A stretch of 64,000 nucleotides of DNA from Branchiostoma belcheri (Eukaryota > Chordata > Leptocardii > Amphioxiformes > Branchiostomatidae): the NCBI RefSeq assembly GCF_001625305.1, contig NW_017803932.1:454894-518893 (forward strand). Reading direction: 5' to 3'. Positions 1-33,143 of this stretch are shown here, in pieces. The notes beneath the pieces are model-generated. The model was not told where the DNA came from. It searched no databases and saw only the letters and a program-made list of their open reading frames with translations. The number at the start of each line of letters is the position of its first letter. Position 1 is the stretch's first letter. The position numbers and the translations under genes were made by a program.

Positions 1-1412
1 CACCATCCCTGACATCTTCACAACCTGCCTGATGGTTGCTGCATCAAGAACTATACGTAACGGAAAAAATTTTATGTTTGAAGACTGTAGATTAAATTAC
101 TTATATTTGTGGCACATTCACAGGGAAAACCAAGAGTTTGCAGTATCTTTAAATTTTGTGGTAAAAAAAACAGCAAAAATATCAAAGTGTACAAACTTAT
201 TTTCTCACTCCACATGCACATGTTACGAAAACTGCAAAATGACAAAGGAGTATCATATCACTAAATCATTGCTGAGTACAACCTAAAATACGTAAAACAG
301 TATTTAACTTCCTCTATGCTAAGGAAGCATTGGTAATACAGGCAAATTTGTAATGTTTGTGGCAGACGTCAGGTGGGTTATAAGTAGAATGTAATAATAC
401 TATGCTCACCTGTTCTAGACTGCAGGTCATTTATGTCATCTCTGTCCAACAGACACTCATAGATGTGATCTGATATAAAGGTGGGACAAAAGATATGTTA
501 ATTCCTAATGAACCAAGATACAAAATGTACATTGAAAAGAGATATGGTGTTGTAAGATATAAGAAAGTTATACATCATCATCATCATCCTTGCCACAGTT
601 ACAATGTAGTGCTGCATGTCGATTTAGTCACAATCTTGTCAATGACATTTACTGGCTCTTTTGTTAAAAAGAGAAGACTTTATCTTGTTGATATATTTTG
701 TCTGACCCTTATGTCTTCCCTCATGACCTCAATGAAAAGCAGCTTGCATAAATAAAGAATGATTTAAACAGATTTAAACAAACCAGTTTTTTACATTCTA
801 ATGTGAGACCTGACCTTCAGTTTTCCCCATGGCCCGTGCCAGCTCCCTGACAGTCATGTGACTTCTGGTCGGCACCTGCTGCTTACGAACCTTCTTATCA
901 GCTGAGCGAACCGGAACACGTTCAGCCCTAGCCTGGGGGATGATGGGTAATACATTGTATAATTAGGTGAAATGAAAATATTGAAAAATTGCTTAATTGT
1001 ATATTGTGTAACTTGCTTGATATCAATTATATGCATAGTCTTAGTCTTAGTCTTATAGATACTGGATCAAAACCCTCTCTGGGGCATACCTATAGTAAAA
1101 CAACAACAAATATCCACAACAAAAAACAGTACACATGTTTCCCACCTTTTTAGCATATCCCCTTGCACAGTGTATTCTTGGAAAATGACTTCTGTAAGAC
1201 CCAAGTGAGTATCCATAGCCAAGTAGTCTAAGCGATGAGCTACAACTACAAGGTGTTCTCCTTAAGATGGCACCAGATTTTTCCATGGAATCTTCTAATT
1301 TCTTCACATGTGGAAATCCTAGGAAACATGTAGATAAAGTTCTTGTGGCAGGTTGTTGTCTGAGACATAGGCCAGCTGTCCTCAGCGCTAGGGTTGAACG
1401 GAATGCCGACAT
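1..1412 (-). CDS. MTIF2: Mitochondrial translation initiation factor IF-2, 5' exons (partial, runs off window start)
   Basis: Four coding exons read on the minus strand: 1412-1146, 932-815, 469-410 and 50-1. All have GT-AG borders and the phases join to 165 codons. Exon 1 (89 residues, from MSAFRSTLAL) is rich in Arg/Ser/Leu and looks like a mitochondrial presequence, ending near HCARGYAKK. Exon 2 carries MTVRELARAMGK, matching the N-terminal IF2 motif MTVEELARAMGK of human MTIF2. Exon 3 (DHIYECLLDRDDINDL) and exon 4 (VLDAATIRQVVKMSGM) continue the same region. The GTPase domain lies beyond the window. The family is a GTPase that places formyl-Met-tRNA on the mitochondrial ribosome. Met at 1412 is chosen because upstream sequence resembles a 5'UTR acceptor (CAG at about 1438); an in-frame Met at 1490 is less likely. 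The gene is divergent from PRORSD1 at 2176. Confidence 0.88.
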
Positions 1413-1839
1413 CTTGTTGGTCTTTCTGGTGCTTTTTTTCTGTGATTTCGTCAATTTTTCACTGTGGCAGAAAATAAATGACATACTCATGATACTGTAG
1501 TAAAGTTTTAAACAGCTGTCAATAGAAGTCTAGCATGCTACTATTCATGAAAACATTTTTGATGTTTATAGTTTATTATTGTTTATCAGAAAAATACTGC
1601 AGTTTGACTTTGTTATAGATACGCTTAAAAGCAACTGACACCATGAAAGTAATATTCGATAAGACGACATATGTACATTGTATGAACTTGACTGTGTAAT
1701 TTAGTAGTAATCTAAAGCATACCTTCAAAACAAATCAACGATAATACAACAACATACACCAGGTAAACGAGTCTTTCCTTTCTTAGCAATCAAATGACAC
1801 TTGACAGCCCAAATATTGACGAACAAGATCGTTTCTTAC

Positions 1840-1990
1840 CTTTAATGTTCGTGAAAACATTGAAACCTCTGAAGTTTCCATCAGGAGTTTCTGTTGCCCA
1901 CATGTCCTCAGCAGATGGGAGGTCAAACTTATTATTAGGCGTCTATTCTACTTAAATCATTGCCTTTTCAAAAACCGCACACCGTGAAAC
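1840..1990 (-). other. Possible 5'UTR exon of MTIF2
   Basis: On the minus strand a strong donor (AAG, then GTAAGAAAC) sits at 1839, and a polypyrimidine-preceded acceptor lies just upstream of the MTIF2 coding exon near 1438. This suggests a noncoding first exon ending at 1840. The upstream limit is a guess. It places the MTIF2 transcription start within a few hundred bases of PRORSD1. Confidence 0.35.
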
Positions 1991-2175
1991 GCCATCACAT
2001 AAAAATCACAAATATATCCAAACGAAATAAATCAAGCAATTCATACACAATGTTTTCATATTCAAGAGTTTGTATTTTTGTAATTTGTAAGAGAAATTGT
2101 TGGTGAACAATATTTTAGGCGTTATTTTGTTCAGATTAGACAGCCTAAGAGGTTGAAAGGTCAGAGGTACCCAAG

Positions 2176-3468
2176 ATGGCAGGCGGAGAGTTGGGAGGGA
2201 GAGCCGAGCTGCAAGCCGAGCTGGAAAAACTCGGCATTCAGACGGAAACTATCGAGCATCCAGAGGTCAGGACGATTTTTATGGAAGAGAGAGGAGAAGG
2301 GAGTGATTTTTGTAGCTGGAATGCCGAAATTTCGGCGGGAAAGATTGATAAATGGACACGACAGCTGGGCGGGAGGGGTGTGTCATGTCATCTGGAGCTA
2401 ATTTATTGTTTACTCAGATGGGAAAAATATAGGTCAGTTAGCATGCCTGAGGCTTTTCTAACTATGCAACATGTCTAACTGAAAAGAGTTCGTAAGCTCT
2501 TTATGCTATGTTTTTACATGCACACATTTCAGAAACATAATCTTTGTGTTGTTTACAATTTCCAGGTGTTTCCAGTACTTATACGTAGGTGATATTTTTC
2601 ACAGTGAGTAGAATAGATAATAAAATGTGAATCACATGTAACGTTACCAGGTGCACACTCGTTTGCACATTTTTCCATGCAGGTGTTCACAGTGGAGGAG
2701 ATGATGAAGTATGTGTCACATGCACCAGGTGCACACTCCAAGAACCTGTTCCTCAGGGACAAGAAGAAAAAGAACCTTTGGGTTTTGACTATACTTCACA
2801 ATAGACAGGTCAGTATTTTAGGTATTACAATGTAGATAACATCATTTACTCAGTGTAGGCTCAGTCATTGTATGGGTAAATATCAGTATTCTGGGACATT
2901 TTAATGATAATTGTTACAATATTTTGCTGTACAGACATGTTTGCACAATTAGCTCATTCTATATTTAGGAAGACAATTGAATAGATTCATACTGAAGTAG
3001 TTGTATCTTTTGTAATAGTTCAGCTTTTCTTCAATGTCTTTGGAGTTAAAAGTGTGTATAAGTAAAACAGTGTATTTGAAAGATGAGGATAAGATGTAAC
3101 GATTCAGGATAAGATTTTTACATTGTCTAACCTACACATTCCTGTTCCATCTGCAGGTAAACCTAGGATGGTTGGCCAAACAAGTCGGTGCTGGATCCGG
3201 TGGCGTTCGCTTTGCAGACGAGTCCATCATGTTGGAGAAACTGGGCGTCGGCCAAGGCTGCGTGACGCCCCTCGCGCTCTTCAACGACAAAAAGGGAGAG
3301 ATCAAGTTCCTACTGGACGCCGACATCGCGGAGGGCGGTCATGAAAAGATCTTCTGCCACCCGATGACCAATGCTGCTTCTATGGGGATGTCTGTACAAG
3401 ACTTTCTCAAGTTTGTCAAGGCAACAGGACATGAACCAACACTAATACAGTTTGAGCCACTAGTATAA
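2176..3468 (+). CDS. PRORSD1: Prolyl-tRNA synthetase-associated (YbaK/ProX-like) editing-domain protein
   Basis: Three plus-strand exons, 2176-2265, 2683-2808 and 3157-3468, all join in phase 0 and give 175 residues; the human family member is about 169. Exon 1 is MAGGELGGRAEL to TIEHPE. Exon 2 starts VFTVEEMMKYV and holds AHSKNLFLRDKKKKN, the lysine-rich segment typical of this family. Exon 3 has GSGGVRFADE, GVGQGCVTPLALF and GGHEKIFCHPMTNAASMGM, the conserved core, and ends EPTLIQFEPLV. The family resembles bacterial ProX/YbaK, which deacylate mischarged tRNA(Pro), so a trans-editing role in the cytosol is inferred. The ATG context (caagATGG) is good. It is head-to-head with MTIF2. As I recall, the human counterpart (PRORSD1P, a pseudogene) also lies beside MTIF2. 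This copy looks intact. Confidence 0.92.
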
Positions 3469-6400
3469 TTATTACCTGAATGTAAAGCCACACCAGTTTG
3501 ATTTTTCAGTTATCAGATTAAAAGAATAATGCTGATTTGGAATATCATCATGGAAGAGCGGAAGGGAAATTCTGTACTTTGGTTCACACATTTTCAGGGA
3601 ATACACAATAGACTGTGTAAAAACAGTCAGGCAGAAGTTTTGCTCCCAGTATCATGGACCATTAGGTAAATTTTATATATTAGCTAAAAATGTCTCAGAA
3701 TGTGATTCATTTTAGATAAAGATGTAGTGATTCACCTCATCTGATAGCCTTTAGCGCAATTGTAAGTGTAGTTAGGCAAAACATTTAGAGTGTGCTAATA
3801 ATTCATTAATAAGCCATATGGTAGGTAGTTTTAGGGGTGTGATTAAGAGTGAAAAATCCAGATTTTATGTCATATATAGGAATGCAGATGGTAAGATGCG
3901 CATTTAGCTTTGCGTTATCCAGGATTGGCATTAAGGGAACAATCATGACTTTTTGAAAGGTTGGAAGTTCGTAACTTCCAAAGTTGTCAAGTAGGTAATC
4001 AGGTTTTTAAGTGACATCATAGTACATGTATCATTTGTTGGTCTCCATGTCTTGTAATTACTAACTAACTGGCTAAAGTCAATTTTGTTTCTACAGTTTT
4101 GGGAATTAAATTTTTCAGAAGTAGTTTGTGATCTTTTTTTTCCCTATGTGTTTGATTTGGTGTAGGTCGAATTAACGCCTCATCTCTGGACAACCATTCA
4201 CACACATCCCTGAACACAAAGCTGTCCTTTGTATTGAACACAATCCATAAACACACATACCTGTCCTTGGTACTGAACACCATGCACAAACACACACCTG
4301 TCCCTGGTACTGAAAACCACCCAGACATACACACACCTGTCCTTGGTACTGAACACCATCCACACACACACACACCTGTCCTTGGTACTGAACACCATCC
4401 ACAGACACACACACCTGTCCTTGGTACTGAACACCATCCACACACTTGTTCCTGGTACTGAACACCGTCCACACAGTTCCTGAAAAACCACCCAGGCACA
4501 CACCTGTCCTTGGTACTGAACACCATCCACAGACACACACACCTGTCCTTGGTACTGAACACCATCCACACACTGTTCCTGAAAACCACCCAGGCACACA
4601 CCTGTCCTTGGTACTGAACACCATCCACAGACACACACACCTGTCCTTGGTACTGAACACCATCCACACACTTGTTCCTGGTACTGAACACCGTCCACAC
4701 ACCTGTTCCTGGTAATGAACACCATCCACAAATACCTGTCCTTGGTGCTGAACACCATCTACAAACACACCTACCCTTGGTACTGAATGCCATCCACAAC
4801 ACACATCTATCTGTCTCTGGTGCTGAACACCATCCTTTTTCCAGCAATTTTTGGAAGTCACTTTTCCAGCAATTTTCAGTGTTTTCGAATCGGTATATTG
4901 AGTCAGTCACTATGCTCGGTCTAATCACGAATTGCAGAACCACAGGCTATCAATGGGCGGCCAAGAGAGGAGGCAGTCAGTTACTCCATCTAGCAGAATA
5001 AATGTGAAGTGCAGCTTCAATGTCAGATTAGATTCTCAGGTTCTCATTTCCACAAATGTTACATACACCTTAATATATTGCTTTTCCATACTCAATAAGC
5101 ACAAACCATACAACTTCATATCATGTGAAAGAAGTATAATATGTAGAGATGCAAGGTACAAATATACATTCCTTAGATGCAGGAAGAATAAACAAGAACA
5201 TGGCATCAAAGTGTTCCTTCTTGACATGTCCACGTACATACCATCCACATGGCTCCTGAATCAACTTCAGAACCAGATCTATGTTTTGTTTCAATTATTC
5301 ACAATACATAATAGAGGTATTTACATAATTACAATCAAGCCCTATATATAGGATAATGACAAACCTCTGATGTGCAACAAATACTATTGCTTCAGTGATC
5401 TCTGGGCCATTCCATTACAAAAGCTGATAGGGAAGAGCAATTCTGAAACAATTTCTTTGAAAGGCATGGGAGTTTGAATAATCTGATAAAATGGACGAAT
5501 ATGGGAGACTAATGTGACTTCTAGGAATAAATCTTTAAATTTGTCACTCTTTTTAATGGAGTAACTAAATCATAGCTTTGATTTTTTAAAAATAAATTTA
5601 ATTTCATTCTTTTCAAATATACGATGTAAGGAATACAAAATTTGTGGCCAAAAGGTTACATGTACATTAGACGGGAAACGTTTTTCGGCCCAGGAATTTT
5701 GGTCTCAAAGGGTTGGCCTAGCGCACATTGTATATATGCATCTCACTCTTTGGTACTTCTACAGCCCATCATTACAGTTTTGTTACAACTTCAAGAAAAA
5801 AAATGACAGCTTCAGATACAAATATGAAATTACTACTCATAGTAAAAGGAAGAATATACATACCTCAAAACACACTTCCTTTTAGAGCTTTATTAGTCTA
5901 AAAATGAAGTAGCCTAGCAGCTTGAGTATTCAATTTTTTTGTGTGTAACTACGCCACTTAAACTAAAAAGTATGTAGTAACTTTATGATGGTTTGTTGAC
6001 AGTTGTGGTATAATAGTATTGGTAGCAAACTTGTGTAACACTGCCCTATTATTTCATAAAGTTTTGATTGCCTGCTTTAGTCAAGCATTGGTGCCAACTG
6101 CCATCTTAACTTCACTGTAATTGTCCATGTTACCATTCCCTAAACTATCAAGTGAGCTAAACCTTGATCCAAATGAAATATACTTTGCTGCAATCTTGAA
6201 AAACAATTGATTAATGGATTGGGGCAGTATTATCAGTAATGCTGAATTGCCAAAGGAGCTGGACTGAGCTAGCATTAATGTCAAACCAGTACAGCATCAA
6301 TGCAGCACCAATGAAGCATTACATACCACTTTATTTTTGTAAACACTAGTATTACTAGGACCTAGTACAACAAAGCTATGGCCACAATCCACCACTACAG

Positions 6401-7754
6401 TTTCATATATTAAGGCCATGAGTTTGACTTGTTTAATACTATTGTGGTGAATTACTTTAAACCTGTGAAGTAACACCCTGTATAAAAATGCCATGGTTAT
6501 TACATGTACATCTACAAACAAATCATTTCGATATATATATATATATATATAATATGTATATACACTATGTCTAAAAAGCATGATGCATGATAATAAATCT
6601 ATATATTAACATCATCTTAATGAAATTTCTGATATCTCTTTCCATATCAATAAAACGTAATATTATTGTTTCAAAAATCACAATATCTCTAAGGATATCA
6701 TCAATCGTCCATACTCAGGTTTAAATTGTCCTGACAGTTATTGCTTTGAACCAATCACTTTTACAATGGAACCAATCATGTGGTATATCTAACATGAATA
6801 AAAAGTACAATGTTTTTAATTATCAATGAAAAATTAAGTACAAGGTAAAAGTTTGGTTAAGCAAAAAAATGGAGCTAACATTAATTGTTGTAAATAAAAG
6901 TGTGGGTACAAAATCACGAGAAATAAAAAGTTCAATCTGCATAGTGTATCAGAAAGAAACTTGCTGCAAAACCTTTCTAAATGACCTATTTTTGTTGTGT
7001 GTACAAAGGTTTCTACTTAAATGTATCTCATTCAATATCCATCTTTCCTAATCACTATCAGGGCTTGGCATACTGGGTGCATAATGCACTTTTGTGCAAC
7101 CGAAATTGGAACTGTGCACCTACATGTAATTTTTGATTGTGGATGCACTGGTGCACCTTGATATACGTGTAGGTCACATTATGTAAAGGTGTAAACTTAA
7201 GTACTGTACACATTTAGTACACAGCATGTTTTTGACATTCAAGTGTCAGAAAAAATACAAAATCTAAAATCCTTTGTTGTATTACATGATGCACACTCAA
7301 AATCTTCTCTGTGCAACTAAATACTATAGGCTAAGTGTGCAAGTGTACCTATTCCCAAAAAATTAACTTCAAGCCATGTGTCACAAAGTCTAAAACTGTG
7401 TTTTGGATGCTATGAAAATGATTATCAAAAGAATTCTCCAACCAACTGGGATACTACTGTACATGTGAGAAGCTATCCTTGTCTAAAAATGCAGCAAAGA
7501 AATAAAGCAACATTCAAGTACTTGCATAAACTAGACATAAACTAGACAAAAACCATTTAATTTTTTAGGTTTAGTAACTGTATATATCAAGTTCTGTATC
7601 CTAAAATCATTTCTGAGATTTAATAAACAATTATTAGAAATTGTTGGAAAATGGACCTCCCGTCCTTGAGAAATCAATTCACATTTTGCTTCCTGTGTGC
7701 CTTGCAGCGTGGGAAGGCAAAACTGAGTTCACAAGTTTGTCAACAATGTTTTTG
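3469..7754. other. Gene-poor interval between PRORSD1 and MSK
   Basis: Contains the minisatellite at 4196-4840, an (AT)n run at about 6529-6550 and AT-rich sequence with many stops in all frames. Both flanking genes end here (convergent), so their 3'UTRs must lie here. Minus-strand AATAAA signals for the kinase occur at about 6330 and 5889. A stretch at about 7070-7350 is unusually rich in GTGCAC-like words and could be a dispersed repeat copy. No further gene is supported. Confidence 0.5.
4196..4840. repeat. Minisatellite, unit about 39 bp
   Basis: Tandem array built on the core TGTCCTTGGTACTGAACACC followed by ATCCACA and a variable (AC)n run. About 18 cores are visible by eye. Variants (TGAAAACCACCCAG, AACACCGTCCAC) recur at about 100-bp spacing, so a higher-order repeat of two to three units is present. 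The array keeps several frames open on both strands (for example repeated VFSTKDRCV on the minus strand). Unit-length periodicity explains these, and they are not treated as genes. Confidence 0.93.
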
Positions 7755-27913
<20,159 letters not shown>

Positions 27914-28013
27914 GCTGTCGCGACGAGACGCGAGGAAATACGGCAGTCTTAAACCCTGCACAACGCACCAGCTTCTCCGGCTCAGCTCCCCAACAGCCGT
28001 CTGATCGGTTCCC

Positions 28014-28021
28014 ACTTCCGG
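28014..28021 (-). promoter_or_regulatory. ETS-type site in MSK promoter
   Basis: ACTTCCGG on plus (CCGGAAGT on minus) lies about 100 bases upstream of the MSK ATG at 27913. ETS/GABP sites at this distance are common in CpG-rich housekeeping promoters. The upstream in-frame Met at 28048 would put this motif inside the coding region, which is why the downstream ATG (MAQAALSDGG) is preferred. Confidence 0.45.
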
Positions 28022-28760
28022 GTTTGATCCACCCACAATGCCAAGCATTTCCGCTGTTTTAGGAAGAAGTAGTTATGGGTGCGCCCGACGAAAGCTTTTG
28101 GCGCGGAGTACAACTTTTGGAACCAACAACACAACTTCTGTTACAGACAAAAATCTAGAAATCCGAGCGAAGACCCTGCAACAGTAGCACGGTCATTTAT
28201 CATCGACGTGAGTGTGAAGAAACGTAAAGTTGATAAAGACTCTAAAGCCTCAGTTCCACATTTTGGTAAATACATAGGACATATAGAGAGCGTCGGAAAA
28301 AACTGGCGGGAAAAATCCGTGACGGAGTCTGGTTCACAATCAAGAAAGAACGGAAAAGAAACTTGAGCTTTTACTCTCCGTGGGCTGGAAGATATACGTT
28401 ATCTGCTAGAATATTTAAAACATCCATTGTTATGTACTGACAAAGCACTGGAAAGTCGTCGGCATGAGATTATAGTAAATGTTTATCCAAAACCCTGGAA
28501 AAGCGTCATGGTTACGTCATGCACCTAGTGGCAAAAAATCTTTTGAAATGTTCCGAATGTTTGTATAGAAGCGCAGAACGTATCCAAGGACTCCGTTGTT
28601 CGAAAAGTCCCCTTTCGAACGTCATAATGTCTGAATGTCAAAGTGACGCCTGAATGGAAAACAAAACATCCAAAGGACTTATTGTTCAGGAACGACGTTT
28701 GTTTTTCTTCAAACACAGACAGTATATACTCGGCCTTTATGTCTTGATACCAATGATATA

Positions 28761-30099
28761 ATGCTTGCAGCTCGGGGACCTTTCCTCAAAGAAGTCTTGA
28801 ATGGTGCAACGCTTGGAAACGCCCGCTGGCGACTTTCACCTATGCTGCAGACTACGGTTACAGCGTGTCGTCTACCACGCAGCTTCTACTACTGTACTAG
28901 TACAGAAAACTCTCGGCGAGGTAAAGTAGCGGACGGTATCACATCTATTCTGGCTATATCACACAAAGTCCCGAAGTCTAGAGCTCTCGCTCCTTTCAAG
29001 TTTTTCAACACTAACAACTATTGGCGTGCCAGCAGAAGGCACGATCACGATGACGGACAGAAAAAAAGAACGAAGACCCGAGATGCCCGGAGCCAGGCTA
29101 TGGCAAAAGCCCAGCTGAAGGTCATTGGAAGAAACACCAAGGTGATTTATTATATTAATCAGCGTGTAATAATTAATGGATAATGACATCCAAAAATGGT
29201 GAAACGTGTGTATGGATAGCGTTCAGCACCAAGGACAGACACACTCATTCGACGCCAACATGTAGTTAACGTTAGATGTGCCGTGCATTTTCAAGAGTAG
29301 TTGTGTCTGTTTATGACTTCGCATCGTGTTCCTTTGAAGTTGTTAAGGCTTCTCTTTGTACGAAAGATGGTCGTAGCATAGCATATAACTATGCAGATGA
29401 TTTGAAGGCTGCCAAGATTCGGGAGCTCAGTCCCGCTAATGGTATCTTGTGCTTTGCCAGTTCAGTGGTGATCCTCTATACTGATCATGAGCCCACAGCA
29501 TGATACCATGCCTTATATTTGCGTGTTTAGTCTGTGTATTTATGGTATTTGTGTCTGTACAGTGTTGCTATAGGTCAGTGTACCCAAATAAATTCAATTT
29601 GGGTACACAATAAATCCAATTCATAATCATTCTGTCGTTTTAGGCCAAAGTGAGAGCTCTCCTCCTCATGAGCATAGCCTGCACCATGGACCGCCAGAGA
29701 GACGCCTGGAGCCGCGAGGAGGAGCGCATGCTGGGCGCTCTGTACGTCCTTCTCATGGCCACAGAGGCACTGCTGCAACACCACCTCAACATCATCTACA
29801 GCAAAACAACACCTCCAACTTCGCGTCAACAGCAGACACTTAAAGATCTGGATAAGGAACTCAACCAAGTCAAGAAACTCAGGTACATCTTAAAGTCTTA
29901 CATGCGCACGATGATAAGATGGGAGAGAAGAGGAAAATGTGAGAGAGAAAGAGAGAAGATATTACAGGAACTCACGCTAAGGTTGGAGGAGGAGGCGGAC
30001 AACATGGAGGGAGGAAAGATCAACAGGTGGAAGAATTTTCTCGCCTTCATTAAAAGTTTTCGAGAGATGTTTTCCATTTGGTACTCGGGAAGATCGTAG
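28761..30099 (+). CDS. Unrecognised two-exon protein, presequence-like N-terminus and charged helical C-terminus
   Basis: Exon 1 28761-29141 (127 codons, AAG then GTGATT) joins in phase 0 to exon 2 29644-30099 (TTTTAG acceptor), giving 278 residues. Residues 1-60 (MLAARGPFLKEVLNGATLG to about CRLPRSFYYCTS) have few acidic residues and many Arg, Leu, Ser and Thr, like a mitochondrial targeting sequence. A basic linker follows (QKKRTKTRDARSQAMAKAQL). Exon 2 encodes helical segments (VRALLLMSIACTMDRQRDAW, MLGALYVLLMATEALLQHHL) and a charged, coiled-coil-like part (LKDLDKELNQVKKL to LRLEEEADNMEGG). A polyadenylation signal AATAAA lies at 30124-30129. I recognise no family. It is divergent from MSK, with about 850 bp between ATGs. 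Met28 (28842) is an alternative start. Confidence 0.6.
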
Positions 30100-30123
30100 G
30101 GCTCGACGGAAATTTGGAACAAA

Positions 30124-30129
30124 AATAAA
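30124..30129 (+). terminator. Polyadenylation signal
   Basis: AATAAA 25 bases after the stop of the two-exon gene at 28761-30099. It supports that stop as the true 3' end. Confidence 0.55.
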
Positions 30130-33100
30130 CACCTCCATATTACGAGCACAATGTATACGTAGTAGCTATGTGATGCACAGAAGTGGTTCATACTAGTAAA
30201 GTATTCACGTATGGGAAGGGATGTTAAAACATCTGCTGGTTAGTAATTATTTCTTCATCGCATCTAAGATTCTTTTTTTTTCATCTCTGTTCTTTATTGA
30301 CTTGAGTATAGAATACATGTGTACGTAGATGATAAAGATTCTTACACCGATCGAGAATGGCATGCTGCAGTGCATGTGCGTGAACTTGAAAACGTGGCAG
30401 GATTGTAATAGTATTGCCACCGATGCATTGGACGTTAGGTGTTCGTAGTATTTGTCCGTTGGTAAACGTCATGAAATATTAGGAGTGGTACTCCTGCTAC
30501 TACTACTCGTCAAGGCGAGTGTATGTCACAGGTAGCTTAGGAAACGTGAATCTATCCAAGTGCAATTCATGCAAGAGAACTCAGGTAGTGAAAGCAGCTA
30601 CTGGTAGTTTAAGAACGTACTGTCGACTGAATCAGATATTGGCATGGCTGTTGATAAGGCCTCTCATGTATCTAGAATATATCAGTAAGGGAGATTGGAC
30701 GACCTAAAACGTTACAAGAAATTTGGCGGCAAACAAGTGTAACTACATCTTATAAAAACAGCAACAAGCACATACACAAAATCTGTAAGTCAAAACATTT
30801 AATGCCTCTACCCATATATTCCATAACATTATGCATGTATCTTGAATTGCGAAATATAGATCATATTCCAGAATAATCCTTGACTTTGACCAGTGGGTGT
30901 GTGATGCTTTACAGACGCCACACAAAGGTGACATTTGCTTGTTTCATAGAAGATCTACACCTATCTCTGTAGTCTGTTTTACCCTAAAAGAGCACCATTG
31001 ACCATCCATTTTTCCTCAGGGAATATCGACACCGTTGTTGCCAGCTTTGGAATTATTGTCAAAAATACATACACAGCATCAACCTACTACTTTACAGTTC
31101 GGTAATGTCACTTACTGGAAAAACTCTGGTTTCTTCTGTGGTAAAATACTTTTTGAGATGGTTTTGTGTCATTCTAATACTTGGAAAAATTATCTGTTTA
31201 ATGTAAGAGTGCATACACGCTTTCAATTAAATTCAATTCAGTTTCATGTGCTATCTAGTGCTGGTCATCATTATATGCATACAAACGACATCGTTCAAGA
31301 ATGCACCATTCACTGTAAGTCTAGTAGGAAAGGGGTGTTGAAGGTGCATCGGTGATGAGAACTCGAACATCAAGTCAAGAAACCCCTTAGCTTTGTTACA
31401 TTTGTATTTGGTTTGCCCAAAGTATAGACAGCATGTGCACTGAACGAGCTTGGAGCCCCCAAAATATCGATGAGTGAAGTAAGTCAGACCTTTCCAAAGT
31501 AAACATCACCATGTTTTCCGGCAGACCCCCTTTCGGAACTTACATTGATAAGACACACGGAATTTCATAAACAATGATACCCACTAATTCATTACCCTAT
31601 TCAGGTTAGATATTTAGTTACAAAAAGACAAGATATACAGGTAACTCCCATAAAGTATCCAATGCATATCCCTGGCAGTAACCGATATATTCATCACCCT
31701 ATCACACGAGTTACAACTGATCAAAGATCATTCTTCATCCATTTCTGAACCTTTGGCTCCTATCAACGTCACGTGGAAATGCGTTTTATCAAGGCTCATC
31801 AAACCTAGGGCACAGTCGCTACATGTTGTGTGGAAAATGCCTACAATTTCAATTTACAAAGATACCTTGGCTTGAGGTTTTGGCGAGAGGAAATAGACAG
31901 TACATTTCACTGTTTGACATGATAGTTCAAATTCTTCCTAGATCCTCAGGCTGGATAGAGAATGTTACATTTACTTGTACCAGAGAAATATCCACCTGCA
32001 AGATTCTTATGTACAGGTAGCGTCTATAACGCCGATAAAGGAAGCACCTTCAAATGACTGTTTAAGCCATACAGTGTATCTATATGTCCCGCCCTCTCTA
32101 TTGTTTCGTGTTTTACAACTGCCTTTCCTTTTAATCTATTATCTATTAAGACAAAATTACACACTGGATGTGACAAAGTACATTACTGAAGAAAATTATT
32201 AGCTGGCAATGTTATTTTTTCTTGAATACGTTGATTCCAACATTTTTCTTTGCTACACTACCAGACATGTGCTAGAGATTTTCTTTCGTTGACCATTTCA
32301 TATGAAGAAGGAAGAGATATTCTTAATTCATTAGCACTAAAATATAGCTTGCGTGCACACTATTTGATTTCCTTGTAGTTTACAATGAATCAATTTCCAA
32401 AACGTATGAAAGTTTCATGTTTCAGAAAGAAATCTCACATCGAAAATACCCTCGGTATGTTGAAGGCAATGTTCAATGTATCCTGGCGTACAAAAGTACA
32501 AAAGAGCAGCTTTCACGTATTCCAGTATTGACCAAATATTGACCAAGTTTTATCCTAGGTTTCTTTCACTTCCTCCCCATTCCCCCTCCTAGTTATACGT
32601 AGGAGCACTTTTCATATTTAGTTGCCATTTTGTCCCTAAAAATAGCAGCTTTCCTTCTTGGTTCCCGTCTCTTCTGTCTCCTTTTACTATCTTCAACTCT
32701 TCTCATCGCCTTTCCTGTAGAAAAAATACAATACCTAAGGTTATTCATTAATTTGTACGCAGACAACACGTATTTCGAAACTGTTTTTCCTCTCCGTAGC
32801 AGCATTTTACCTTTCTGAGTTGTCAAGAACACGTTGGATTCTTAAGCGTCTACATGGCAGGGCTCGAAATTCGTTTTGAGAACCTAGCCTATAGCTAACA
32901 TTCAAGAGTACTGAAAAAATGGGTACCATGAAATAACGAAGAATAGAAGTAAAAACCCAAATAAAAATCTTGCTGCCTGTTTTCAGAACTTAGAATGCAC
33001 ATCCTTTTCATGACGAAATACAAAATGACTACCCTTTTGTGAAATTAAGTATATGACAGATTTGGACAAAATGCTGTATGTAAATATATAGAATGGGCTT

Positions 33101-33143
33101 AAAACGTGCAAGTAAGACGAATTGCATGGCGATACTCACAGTC
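30130..33143. other. Convergent intergenic interval
   Basis: AT-rich sequence between the two-exon gene (plus) and the 3' end of the E/P/A-rich gene (minus). No conserved coding sequence seen. A minus-strand AATAAA (TTTATT on plus, about 30293) could end a long 3'UTR of the minus gene. Open frames at 31035-31355 and 32593-32832 show no recognisable composition or splice context. Confidence 0.4.

Noticed and set aside
4065..5001. Long open frames on both strands across the minisatellite
   Set aside because: They arise because the repeat unit is close to a multiple of three; the translation is a repeating peptide without start context, splice sites or conservation.
28079..28366. 95-residue plus frame upstream of the two-exon gene
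   Set aside because: Begins at GTG, has no ATG near the start and overlaps the likely MSK promoter; more likely leader or promoter DNA.
29276..29503. 75-residue frame in the intron of the two-exon gene
   Set aside because: No splice fit, no recognisable composition, and it interrupts a well-bounded intron.
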